Positions 54,158 through 64,000 of a DNA stretch of 64,000 nucleotides are shown piece by piece. Where the stretch lies: the NCBI RefSeq assembly GCF_020075545.1, contig NZ_JAIQZK010000002.1:1-64000 (forward strand), given 5' to 3'. The position numbers and the translations under genes are program-made. The stretch's first letter is position 1. Every line of letters begins with the position of its first letter. The stretch comes from Nocardioides sp. TRM66260-LWL. Its GTDB lineage: Bacteria; Actinomycetota; Actinomycetes; Propionibacteriales; Nocardioidaceae. The notes under the pieces are model-generated. The model did no database searches. It was not told the DNA's origin and saw only the letters and a list, made by a program, of their open reading frames with translations.

Positions 54158-55321
54158 ATGAGCGCATCTCTCCTCGAGCAGGTCCAGGCCGCGCTGGCCA
54201 CCGTCAACGACCCCGAGATCAAGCGGCCGATCACCGAGCTCGGCATGGTCGAGTCCGTCGAGATCGACGACGCCGGCGCGGTCTCGCTGACGGTCCTGCT
54301 GACGGTGGCGGGCTGCCCGCTCAAGGACACCATCAACCGCGACGTCACCGCGGCCGTCGGCGGCATCGACGGGGTCACCGACGTGCGCCTGACCCTCGGC
54401 GTCATGACCGACGAGCAGCGCTCGCACCTGCGCGAGGTGCTCGGCCAGGGAGGCGCGCAGCGGGAGATCCCCTTCGCGCAGCCCGGCTCCCTCACCAAGG
54501 TCTACGCGATCGCCAGCGGCAAGGGCGGCGTCGGCAAGTCGTCGGTGACCGTCAACCTGGCGCTGGCGATGGCCGCGCAGGGCCTGAAGGTCGGCGTCGT
54601 CGACGCCGACATCTACGGCCACTCCGTGCCGGCCATGCTCGGCGTCGTCGACAGCCGGCCCACGCAGGTCGACGACCTGATCATGCCGGTGCCGACCGCC
54701 TCCGGCGTCTCGGTCATCTCGATCGGCATGCTCAAGCCCCGCCGCGACCAGGTCATCGCCTGGCGCGGGCCCATGCTCGACCGCGCCCTCGTGCAGATGC
54801 TCGCCGACGTGTACTGGGGCGACCTCGACGCGCTGCTGCTCGACCTGCCGCCGGGCACCGGCGACATCGCGATCTCGCTGGGCCAGCACCTCCCGGGAGC
54901 CGAGGTCGTCGTCGTCACCACGCCGCAGGAGGCCGCGGCCGAGGTCGCCGAGCGCGCCGGCACGATGGCCTCGATGATGCACCAGCGGGTCGTCGGCGTC
55001 GTCGAGAACATGAGCTACCTGCCCTGCCCGCACTGCACGCCGGAGGGTCGCGACCACCGACTCGAGGTGTTCGGCTCCGGCGGTGGCGCCCGCGTCGCGC
55101 AGACCCTCTCCGAGCGGTTCGGCTACGACGTCCCGCTGCTGGGGCAGATCCCGCTCGACGTCTCGCTGCGCGAGGGCGGCGACGCCGGCAAGCCGATCGT
55201 CGAGTCGGATCCCACTGCTCCGGGCGCGGCGGCGCTCACCTCGATCGCGCAGCGCCTGGCCGGCCGCGGACGCGGTCTCGCGGGCATGCAGCTCGGCCTG
55301 ACGCCGAGCAATCGGTTCTGA
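54158..55321 (+). CDS. mrp: Mrp/NBP35-type iron-sulfur carrier ATPase
   Basis: 387 aa. N-terminal MIP18/DUF59 domain (VNDPEIKRPITELGMVESVE, VAGCPLKDT), then the P-loop SGKGGVGKSS (about 121-130), DADIYGHSVPAML, LLDLPPGTGD, and CPHC near residue 290 for cluster binding. Assembles or delivers [4Fe-4S] clusters. ATG at 54158. Followed 50 bases later by tatB. Confidence 0.94.
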   Translation: MSASLLEQVQAALATVNDPEIKRPITELGMVESVEIDDAGAVSLTVLLTVAGCPLKDTINRDVTAAVGGIDGVTDVRLTLGVMTDEQRSHLREVLGQGGAQREIPFAQPGSLTKVYAIASGKGGVGKSSVTVNLALAMAAQGLKVGVVDADIYGHSVPAMLGVVDSRPTQVDDLIMPVPTASGVSVISIGMLKPRRDQVIAWRGPMLDRALVQMLADVYWGDLDALLLDLPPGTGDIAISLGQHLPGAEVVVVTTPQEAAAEVAERAGTMASMMHQRVVGVVENMSYLPCPHCTPEGRDHRLEVFGSGGGARVAQTLSERFGYDVPLLGQIPLDVSLREGGDAGKPIVESDPTAPGAAALTSIAQRLAGRGRGLAGMQLGLTPSNRF

Positions 55322-55371
55322 TCCCGAGCCCCGCACGGCGGTCCCGCCCACCCGACGTCTAGGCTTCAGCC

Positions 55372-55707
55372 GTGTTCGGCATCGGCTTCATGGAGCTCGC
55401 GGTGATCGCGGTCGTGGCCATGGTGGCCTTCGGCCCCGATCGGCTGCCCGAGTTCGCGAAGCAGGCGGCGAAGATGCTGCACCAGGTGCGGCAGATGGCG
55501 CGCTCGGCACGTGATGAGCTGCGTGACGAGCTCGGCCCGGAGTACTCCGACCTCGACCTGCGCGATCTCGACCCGCGGCAGATCGTCCGCAGGCACATCA
55601 TCGAGGCGATGGAGGAGGTCGAGGCCGAGGAGGCCGCCCGCCGCAGCCTCGACGGTCCGGTGCTGCTCGAGGGCGACATCCCGCCGTTCGACGTCGACGC
55701 CACCTAG
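55372..55707 (+). CDS. tatB: twin-arginine translocase subunit TatB
   Basis: 111 aa, GTG start. One N-terminal membrane helix FGIGFMELAVIAVVAMVAFG with Glu8 and the Gly-Pro hinge (FGPDRLPEF), then an amphipathic helix and an acidic tail (MEEVEAEEAARR). TatB rather than TatA by length and tail. Exports folded proteins such as the haloperoxidase here. The mrp-tatB linkage is close to the mycobacterial Rv1224-Rv1229c region. Confidence 0.9.
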   Translation: MFGIGFMELAVIAVVAMVAFGPDRLPEFAKQAAKMLHQVRQMARSARDELRDELGPEYSDLDLRDLDPRQIVRRHIIEAMEEVEAEEAARRSLDGPVLLEGDIPPFDVDAT

Positions 55708-55721
55708 CCTCCGGCGCGCCC

Positions 55722-56279
55722 CTACGCCTCGCGGCTGGCCAGCGCCGCGACGCTGGCCAGCGGCACCAGCACCGCCTGGTCCGCCACCACGAGCTCGACG
55801 AAGTCCGCGCCGACGCGTCGGACGATGCCGTCGAGCCGCCCTCCGTCGCGCCGCTGCAGACGCACGACCGTCGGCGTGCCGGCCAGACGGCGCAGCACCG
55901 ACCCCGGCCCCAGCCGGGCCAGCGGCGACCACGCGACCTCCGGCAGCGCGCGGTCGGACGCACCGACGACGGCGCCCAGGGCGTCGTGCACCAGCACCCA
56001 GTCGCGGTCGGCGACCCGCAGGTGGCTCCACGTCGCGGTGACCCGCACCAGCTCGCCCCGCAGCCACCCGACGTGCGGCAGCTCGAGCGCGACGGCGGTC
56101 CCGACCGAGGCCATCAGCCGGCCGGCGAGCCGCACAGAGAGGTACTCCGACCGCGCCCGGTCGGCGACCTCCAGGGAGCGCTCTACGTCGTAGAGGGCCT
56201 CGGCCTGCTGCTCGAGGTCGGCCAGCACGTCGACCAGCGAGGTCCAGGAAGGATCGGGAGCGCTCACGACCGCGGACAT
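55722..56279 (-). CDS. conserved actinobacterial protein of unknown function
   Basis: 185 aa. LVDVLADLEQQAEALYDVER, then a beta-rich body (VGTAVALELPHVGWLRGELV, VADRDWVLVHDALGAVVGAS, LQRRDGGRLDGIVRRVGADF, VPLASVAALAS) resembling a small barrel. No signal, membrane or catalytic motif. Convergent with tatB, divergent from the LysM gene. I do not recognise a named family. Confidence 0.8.
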   Translation of the reverse strand: MSAVVSAPDPSWTSLVDVLADLEQQAEALYDVERSLEVADRARSEYLSVRLAGRLMASVGTAVALELPHVGWLRGELVRVTATWSHLRVADRDWVLVHDALGAVVGASDRALPEVAWSPLARLGPGSVLRRLAGTPTVVRLQRRDGGRLDGIVRRVGADFVELVVADQAVLVPLASVAALASREA

Positions 56280-56434
56280 CCCCAGGATTCGGCAGTTGCA
56301 AACACGTGCAGGGCCTCAGCCGACGGCTGCGAGGTGATGCTGGGGAAGAAGCGTTGACGACGGGCCTCGACGGTCCTTGACTGAGGCCAGCAAGCGTAAA
56401 CGCACGCAAACGCAACGATCTCTCGGGAGTGGCC

Positions 56435-57145
56435 ATGGGCCGGACGCGTCGTCTCGCGACGGTGACGCTCTGCAGCCTCGTCTGCGCGTCGCCCGCGGTG
56501 CCGCTCGTACGAGCCCTCCGCGCCGCCGGCCTCCCGGCCACGCCGGAGGCCGCGCTGTCCTCCCTGGCGCTCGTCGTCCTGCTGGCGTGCCTCGCCTGGG
56601 CCTGGGCCGTGGCGGTGGCCGTCGTCCGCGAGGCCGCGACCGGACGCCGCAGCGTCCTCGCCCGACGCGCTCCCGCGTGGCTGCGACGCGCGCTGCTGGC
56701 CGGCTGCGGCGTCGCCGTCGTCTCCGCCTTGGCCGCCCCGGCCGGCGCCGTCGACGGGCCGAGGCACGAGCCGTCGGCACCCGCCTCCCCCGTCGCCGGT
56801 CTGCCCTACCCCGGGCTCCCCGCGTCCACGGCCGCTCCCGCCGCGGCGCCCTCGCTGCGCCCGGTCTCGGCAGCGGTGCCCGGCCACACGGCCCCGCGCG
56901 CGCCCCGGACGCACGTGGTGGCTCCCGGCGAGTCGCTGTGGTCGATCACCGCGGACCTCCTGGGCCGAGACGCCCGCGACGCCCGGATCGCCGCGAGCTG
57001 GCCGCTGCTGCACCGCGCGAACCGCGACTCCGTGTCCGACCCCGATCGGCTGCGCCCCGGGCAGCGTCTGCGGATCCCCCCGGCACTGCGCCACCCCGAC
57101 CTCGAGCACCACCACCCGTCCCCTCTCGGAAGGACCCGACCATGA
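56435..57145 (+). CDS. LysM-domain membrane protein
   Basis: 236 aa. Two or three N-terminal membrane helices (ATVTLCSLVCASPAVPLVRA, LSSLALVVLLACLAWAWAVA, LLAGCGVAVVSALAAPAGA), a Pro/Ala linker, and a C-terminal LysM domain: THVVAPGESLWSITADLLG, then LLHRANRDSV and LRPGQRLRIP (about 160-220). Binds peptidoglycan or chitin-like glycans outside the cell. The ATG has GGGAG 6-7 bases upstream. Its TGA overlaps the next ATG. Confidence 0.88.
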   Translation: MGRTRRLATVTLCSLVCASPAVPLVRALRAAGLPATPEAALSSLALVVLLACLAWAWAVAVAVVREAATGRRSVLARRAPAWLRRALLAGCGVAVVSALAAPAGAVDGPRHEPSAPASPVAGLPYPGLPASTAAPAAAPSLRPVSAAVPGHTAPRAPRTHVVAPGESLWSITADLLGRDARDARIAASWPLLHRANRDSVSDPDRLRPGQRLRIPPALRHPDLEHHHPSPLGRTRP

Positions 57146-57690
57146 CGCGCATCCCCTCGACCCCGGGCCGCCCGGGCGGCCGACCCGGCACCGTGCTCCG
57201 CCTGCCCCTGCGCGGCGCGGAGCGGCCCGCGCCGCCGCTCGCCGTGCACGGCAGCTCCGCCCTCGATCTCGACGTGCTCGTCGAGCCGGAGGCCGACGTC
57301 GAGCCGACGCGGCCCGTCATCGACGACGCGGCCGCCCGTCGACGTCACCTGCAGGGCGAGGTCTGGGCGCACCGCTACATGCAGGCCGCGGTCGAGATCG
57401 TCGGCGGCGCGCGTCCGCCGGCCCAGCTGATCCGCTGGTCGACCCGCGAGGTGCACGACGACCTCGTCCGGCGCGCGGTGCTCGTCCACCGGGCCTCCGG
57501 TGCTCGTCCCGGACAGCAGCGACCGCACCCGACGCGTCCGCACCTGGTCAGCGTGCGCAGCAGCGTGGTGCGGCCCGGCGTCCTCGAGACCTGGGCCCAC
57601 GTGCGGTACGGGCGACGCTCCCGCGCGGTCGCGGGACGCTTCGAGCTGCGTCACGGTCGCTGGCAGTGCACCGCGCTCGAGTTCGCCTGA
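57142..57690 (+). CDS. DUF6459 (Rv3235-like) protein
   Basis: 182 aa; ATG overlaps the LysM gene stop (ATGA). Disordered, basic first half; conserved C-terminal half with WAHRYMQAAVEIVGGARPPA, QLIRWSTREVHDDLVRRAVL, then WAHVRYGRRSRAVAGRFELR and WQCTALEF, the Rv3235/DUF6459 pattern beside secA. Predicted cytoplasmic, function unknown. Ends before a strong hairpin. Confidence 0.85.
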   Translation: MTRIPSTPGRPGGRPGTVLRLPLRGAERPAPPLAVHGSSALDLDVLVEPEADVEPTRPVIDDAAARRRHLQGEVWAHRYMQAAVEIVGGARPPAQLIRWSTREVHDDLVRRAVLVHRASGARPGQQRPHPTRPHLVSVRSSVVRPGVLETWAHVRYGRRSRAVAGRFELRHGRWQCTALEFA

Positions 57691-57703
57691 GCCGGCGTCC
57701 GAC

Positions 57704-57742
57704 GCGACAGGGCCGCCTCCCGTCGGGAGGCGGCCCTGTCGC
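57704..57742. terminator. bidirectional hairpin between DUF6459 gene and secA
   Basis: GCGACAGGGCCGCCTCCC / GGGAGGCGGCCCTGTCGC, an 18-bp perfect stem with a 3-base loop. Confidence 0.85.
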
Positions 57743-57762
57743 GCGTCGTGCGGGCTGCGGCG

Positions 57763-60543
<2,781 letters not shown>

Positions 60544-60606
60544 AGCGAAGTCACTCCTAGCAGGTGGGCAGGCTGCGTTCACTCTACCCACGGGCGGGAT
60601 GCCGCC

Positions 60607-61827
60607 CTAATGACCCGCCTCGGCCGCGAGGGGAGCCGCGAGATCGCCGCGACGCTCGACCTCGACGCGCTCGAGGCCGAGCCAGCCGGCCATCCGCTCG
60701 AGCTCGACGGCGAGCGCCGCGGCGGTGGCGGCCGGCGCGTCGTCCTCGCCGTGGGCGGCGAGCACGCGCAGGACGCCGCGGGCCCGATCGGCCTTGAGGT
60801 CGACCCGGGCGACCAGCCGCTCCCCCAGGAGGAACGGCAGCACGTAGTAGCCGTGCCGGCGTCGGGCGGCGGGCACGTAGATCTCGATGCGGTAGTCGAA
60901 GCCGAAGAGCCGGCGCACCCGCTCGCGCTCCCACACCAGCGGGTCGAAGGGGCTCAGCAGGGTCGCGGCGCCGGCGGCGCGCGGCAGCCGCGCGTCCCGG
61001 TGACGCCAGGCCGGACGCGTCCATCCCTCGATCCGCACGGGCTCGAGCACGGCGTCCTCGACGAGCTCGGCCACGGCCGTGCGCACCGCGGCGAGGTCGT
61101 CCATCCGGTGGTAGTCGCGCAGGCAGCCCAGGGTCGCGACGCCGTGGGCCCGCGCCGCCCGCTCGACGAGCAGCCGGTGGGCCTCCTCGTGCGACGGCTC
61201 GGGCAGCGCGAGCACCGCGGCCGGCAGCACCCGCTCGGGCGTGTCGTAGCGCACCTCGAAGGCCGAGGTGCGCCCCGCCACGGCCACCTCGCCGGTGGTG
61301 AAGAGGTGGTCGAGGGCCTTGCGGGCGATCGACCAGTTCCAGCCCCAGTGGCCGCGGGGACGCTCGGCGTCGTGGCCCAGCCGGGCCGAGACCTCGCGGG
61401 CGGTGCTGGGACCGTGCGCGCGGACGTCGTCGCGGATCACGCCGAGGACGTCCTCGGGGACGTCGTGCCACCACTTGCCCCGCAGCCGCCGGTAGTGCTC
61501 GCGCCGCGCGGCCATGAGCGGCCACAGCTCGACCGGCATGAGCGCCTGCATGTGCGCCCAGTACTCCACCAGGCGCCGGGGCGAGGCCTCCGCGGCGCGG
61601 CGGAGCAGGTCGACGTCGTAGGGCCCGAGCCGCGAGTAGAGGGGCAGCAGGTGGGCGCGCGCCAGCACGTTGACGGAGTCGACCTGGATCAGGCCGATGG
61701 TGTCGACCACCCGCTGCAGCGAGCGCATCGTCGGGGTCCCGCTGCGGGGCGCGGTCTGCAGCCCCTGCGCGGCCAGCGCGAGGCGCCGGGCCTGGCTCGC
61801 CGAGAGGTCGGTCGGCGCCGGGCTCAC
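60607..61827 (-). CDS. winged-helix DNA glycosylase-like protein (YcaQ/AlkZ family)
   Basis: 406 aa. The catalytic Q-x-D motif is IGLIQVDSVNVLARAHLLPL (about 46-65); YDVDLLRRAAEA, LVEYWAHMQALMP and YVLPFLLGERLVARVDLKAD are the other family blocks. YcaQ/AlkZ enzymes unhook interstrand cross-links or excise bulky adducts. GTG overlaps the response regulator stop (GTGA), so the two are coupled. Confidence 0.9.
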   Translation of the reverse strand: MSPAPTDLSASQARRLALAAQGLQTAPRSGTPTMRSLQRVVDTIGLIQVDSVNVLARAHLLPLYSRLGPYDVDLLRRAAEASPRRLVEYWAHMQALMPVELWPLMAARREHYRRLRGKWWHDVPEDVLGVIRDDVRAHGPSTAREVSARLGHDAERPRGHWGWNWSIARKALDHLFTTGEVAVAGRTSAFEVRYDTPERVLPAAVLALPEPSHEEAHRLLVERAARAHGVATLGCLRDYHRMDDLAAVRTAVAELVEDAVLEPVRIEGWTRPAWRHRDARLPRAAGAATLLSPFDPLVWERERVRRLFGFDYRIEIYVPAARRRHGYYVLPFLLGERLVARVDLKADRARGVLRVLAAHGEDDAPAATAAALAVELERMAGWLGLERVEVERRGDLAAPLAAEAGH

Positions 61828-62492
61828 GGCAGGTCGAGCAGCTTCTCCTTGACGGCGTACATGACCGCCTCCATCCGCGAGTGCAGCTGCAGCTTCTCGA
61901 GGATGTTCCGCACGTGGTTCTTGACCGTGTTCTCGGAGATGAACAGCTCCTTGGCGATCTCGCGGTTGTTCATGCCGCGAGCCACCAGGCGCAGCACCTC
62001 GAGCTCGCGCTCGGTGAGCCGCAGGCCGGGGACGTGCGAGCGCTCGGGGCGGCTCATCTGCTTGAACTCGTCGATCAGCTTGACCGCCATCGACGGCGAG
62101 ATCAGCGACTGGCCGTCGGCCACCACCCGGATCGCCTGGGCGACCTCCTCGATGGAGGAGTCCTTGAGCAGGTAGCCCGACGCCCCGCTCTTGACCGCCT
62201 CGTAGAGGTCGGCCTCCTCGTCGGAGACGGTGAGCATGATGATCTTCGCGGCCGGGACGACCTCCTTGATCGCCAGGCAGGCCTCGATGCCGGTGCGCTT
62301 GGGCATCCGCACGTCGAGCAGGACGACGTCGGGCGCCGTCGCCGCGGCCAGGTTCGTGCCGTCGACGCCGTCGCCGGCCTCGCCCACCACCTCGATGCCC
62401 GCCTCGACGCCGAGCAGCATGGTCATGCCCCGGCGGAAGAGCTCCTGGTCGTCGACGACCAACACGCGGATGGGGTCCCCCTGGCTGCTCAC
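61824..62492 (-). CDS. LuxR/NarL-type response regulator
   Basis: 222 aa. Receiver domain: LVVDDQELFRRGMTML (DD at 14-15), phosphoacceptor D60 in VLLDVRMPK, T in LTVSDEE and K in YLLKDSS. HTH: LTERELEVLRLVARGMNNRE then IAKELFISENTVKNHVRNIL (about 155-195). No sensor kinase is adjacent, as in the Streptomyces SCO3008 neighbourhood near secA. GTG at 62492. Targets unknown. Confidence 0.93.
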   Translation of the reverse strand: MSSQGDPIRVLVVDDQELFRRGMTMLLGVEAGIEVVGEAGDGVDGTNLAAATAPDVVLLDVRMPKRTGIEACLAIKEVVPAAKIIMLTVSDEEADLYEAVKSGASGYLLKDSSIEEVAQAIRVVADGQSLISPSMAVKLIDEFKQMSRPERSHVPGLRLTERELEVLRLVARGMNNREIAKELFISENTVKNHVRNILEKLQLHSRMEAVMYAVKEKLLDLP

Positions 62493-62594
62493 CGGCCGAT
62501 CATGACACGAGCGAGCGGTCGGTTGGTGCTCATCCGGACCACAGGACCCCCACACCCGATGACCCGGACGGACCATGGCGCGGGCCCGGACGCG

Positions 62595-62632
62595 CCACCG
62601 GCCCCCGGGAGGCGTGCTCCGGGGGCCGGTGG
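62595..62632 (-). terminator. hairpin after hpf
   Basis: CCACCGGCCCCCGG / CCGGGGGCCGGTGG perfect stem, 33 bases after the hpf stop. Confidence 0.8.
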
Positions 62633-62664
62633 GGTCGGTGGGCGCGGCCGGGGGCCGCGCGGGC

Positions 62665-63282
62665 TCAGCCGTCGACGTCGAGGGCGATGACGCCGTAGTC
62701 GTAGCCGCGACGCCGGTAGACGACCGAGGGCCGCTCGGAGTCCTTGTCGAGGAACAGGTAGAAGTCGTGACCGACGAGCTCCATCTCGTAGAGCGCCTGG
62801 TCGAGGGTCATGGGGGCCGCGAGGTGGGTCTTCTCGCGCACGACGAGCGGACCGTCGCCCATCACGGTGATCGGGCCGACCTGCCGCTCCAGCGTCGGCT
62901 CCTCGTCGAGCAGCTCGACGGCCGCCGGCTGGAGGCCGGCGAGGGCCTGCCCGACGGAGACCGGCGCCCGGCGGCCGCGGTGCACCCGCCGACGGTCGGA
63001 GGCGCGGCGCATCTGGGCGCACATCTTGTCGAGCGCCAGGTCGAGGGCGGCCATCTTGTCGTCCGCGGCGGCCTCGGCCCGGATGACCGGGCCCTTGGAG
63101 AAGGCGGTGAGCTCGACGTGCACGGAGTGGTCGTGCTGGCGGGGGTTCGGCTCGCAGTCGACCTCGACGTGGACCCGCATGATCCGGTGATCGTGCTTCT
63201 CGAGCCGCGCGAGCTTCTCCGCGGCGTGCTGGCGGTAGGAGTCCTTGATCTCGCAGTGACGACCGGTGACGACGACTTCCAT
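62665..63282 (-). CDS. hpf: ribosome hibernation promoting factor, long form
   Basis: 205 aa. N-terminal ribosome-binding domain VVVTGRHCEIKDSYRQHAAE, KLARLEKHDHRIMRVHVEVD; C-terminal dimer domain PMTLDQALYEMELVGHDFYL, FLDKDSERPSVVYRRRGYDY. Long HPF pairs 70S ribosomes into 100S dimers in stationary phase or stress. AGGAGG stands 7 bases before the ATG. A 59-codon frame ends two bases before this ATG (63285-63464). Same order secA-regulator-hpf-comF as in Streptomyces. Confidence 0.95.
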   Translation of the reverse strand: MEVVVTGRHCEIKDSYRQHAAEKLARLEKHDHRIMRVHVEVDCEPNPRQHDHSVHVELTAFSKGPVIRAEAAADDKMAALDLALDKMCAQMRRASDRRRVHRGRRAPVSVGQALAGLQPAAVELLDEEPTLERQVGPITVMGDGPLVVREKTHLAAPMTLDQALYEMELVGHDFYLFLDKDSERPSVVYRRRGYDYGVIALDVDG

Positions 63283-63284
63283 CT

Positions 63285-63464
63285 CTAACCTCCTGGCGGC
63301 GGTGGCGCCGGATGCGACGCGACCTCGTTGACGACAGCGGCGGCGGGCCCGGGGAGGAGCTCCCCGCGCACGCCGCCGCGCATCCGGATGGGCGGAGTCC
63401 GCCCGGCCGACCTGGTCTTCGACCCCACAATCGCCTGCTGAGGCTTCCGCAGCTTCTCTGCCAC
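63285..63464 (-). CDS. possible leader ORF coupled to hpf
   Basis: 59 codons from GTG at 63464 (AEKLRKPQQAIVGSKTRSAG...), with AGAAGG about 8 bases upstream, ending VNEVASHPAPPPPGG and a TAG that overlaps the hpf ribosome site and lies two bases before the hpf ATG. This geometry would allow translational coupling. The peptide is Pro/Arg-rich and unrecognised; it may be chance in GC-rich DNA. The remaining bases to 63736 (about 270) hold no other gene; the hpf promoter should be there but no box is convincing. Confidence 0.35.
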   Translation of the reverse strand: MAEKLRKPQQAIVGSKTRSAGRTPPIRMRGGVRGELLPGPAAAVVNEVASHPAPPPPGG

Positions 63465-63736
63465 TACCGGCCTTCTCCCGGCGCCGCCCACATCTGATGG
63501 ACGGGACGAGGCAGGACTTACGTCTAAGCCGCACCGTGATCGGCGGGACGGGGAGACCCCGGCCGCCTTACGTGGACCGCTTCGCCTGCGACTGGCATCG
63601 GCTAGTCGAACCACCCTCCGGGCTCGCCGGAGCGTCGTCACGACGCAACCACGGACCCGAACGGACTCCATGACGAGACGATAGGGGCTCGATCGGCCGC
63701 AGGGAAGGGACCTGCGACCTCGACGTCGCCCGCGGT

Positions 63737-64000
63737 TCACCCGCCGTTCCGCACCGCCACCGCGGCGACCACGGCCACGCCGGCCACGGGCAGGCCCACC
63801 GCCGTCAGCGCGCGCAGGCCCTCCTCGAGGGTGGCGCCCGTGGTGAGCACGTCGTCGCACAGCACGAGCCGGGCGCGGCCGACCCCGCGACCGAGACGGC
63901 GGTGCGCCCCGGCGTCGACGCCCAGCGCGCCGCGCAGGTTGGCGCGGCGCTCGACGGCGTCCAGCCCGCCCTGGTCGCGGACCCGCGCGCGCAGCTCCAG
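63737..64000 (-). CDS. comF: ComF family phosphoribosyltransferase, 5' end outside window
   Basis: Only the last 87 residues are inside. They contain the PRPP-binding loop LVLCDDVLTTGATLEE preceded by RRANLRGALGV, and end with a hydrophobic VAGVAVVAAVAVRNGG. ComF-type proteins lie upstream of hpf in many Actinobacteria; a role in DNA uptake is known only from competent bacteria. The zinc-finger N-terminus expected for the family is beyond the edge. Confidence 0.85.
   Translation of the reverse strand: MELRARVRDQGGLDAVERRANLRGALGVDAGAHRRLGRGVGRARLVLCDDVLTTGATLEEGLRALTAVGLPVAGVAVVAAVAVRNGG

Overview
The window is 64 kb of very GC-rich DNA with dense, short-gapped gene strings, many GTG starts and frequent ATGA/GTGA stop-start overlaps. 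It looks like the chromosome of a high-GC actinobacterium. The best guess is Nocardioidaceae/Propionibacteriales: it carries a PPA1309-family protein and a MurD2-MurL pair, but long stretches keep the gene order known from Mycobacterium and Streptomyces. Almost all of it is core genome. Examples are the UPF0182, Lon-PDZ and zinc metalloprotease block; whiB7-uvrD2-mrx1-nudC-adnB-adnA; moeZ, TetR, DUF3107, ferritin-like and rhlE; CBS/MgtE, DUF1003, Mrp and tatB; and secA, response regulator, hpf and comF.

Layout. 1-8 kb: the end of a DUF222/HNH protein, then a minus-strand operon murL-murD2-class IV aminotransferase (D-Glu entry into peptidoglycan by epimerising the UDP-MurNAc dipeptide), a Tat-exported vanadium haloperoxidase/PAP2 protein, a fold-I PLP decarboxylase-like enzyme and a HAD hydrolase. 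8.08-11.07 kb: a small, lower-GC integrated element at the 3' end of the initiator tRNA gene. It has a 36-bp direct repeat of the tRNA 3' end at the far border, a broken tyrosine integrase next to the intact tRNA, an hsdR fragment, and an intact three-gene overlapping operon (pentapeptide-repeat membrane protein, nucleotidyltransferase, small helical protein). This is the most likely place for an undescribed system.

11-33 kb: membrane protein and protease genes, moaE, a zinc metalloprotease with a NUDIX partner, YgjP-like peptidase, PHP/HhH protein, enoyl-CoA hydratase, small zinc-ribbon proteins, then the whiB7 leader and gene, uvrD2, mycoredoxin (with a SigR/SigH-like promoter) and the coupled adnA-adnB-nudC repair operon. 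33-48 kb: cupin, AIM24, acyltransferase, alkyltransferase-like protein, secreted serine protease, moeZ, TetR, DUF3107, RNA helicase, L,D-transpeptidase, ParA, SDR, PHP phosphatase, histidine phosphatase and a CASTOR/POLLUX-like channel.

48-64 kb: a hydratase/acyl-CoA dehydrogenase pair with a palindromic operator candidate, CBS/MgtE and DUF1003 proteins, a secreted beta-propeller, Mrp, TatB, LysM and DUF6459 proteins, SecA, a YcaQ-like protein, a LuxR-type response regulator, the long ribosome hibernation factor and the end of a ComF phosphoribosyltransferase. Perfect GC hairpins separate most convergent pairs. No rRNA, CRISPR array or intact transposase was seen.
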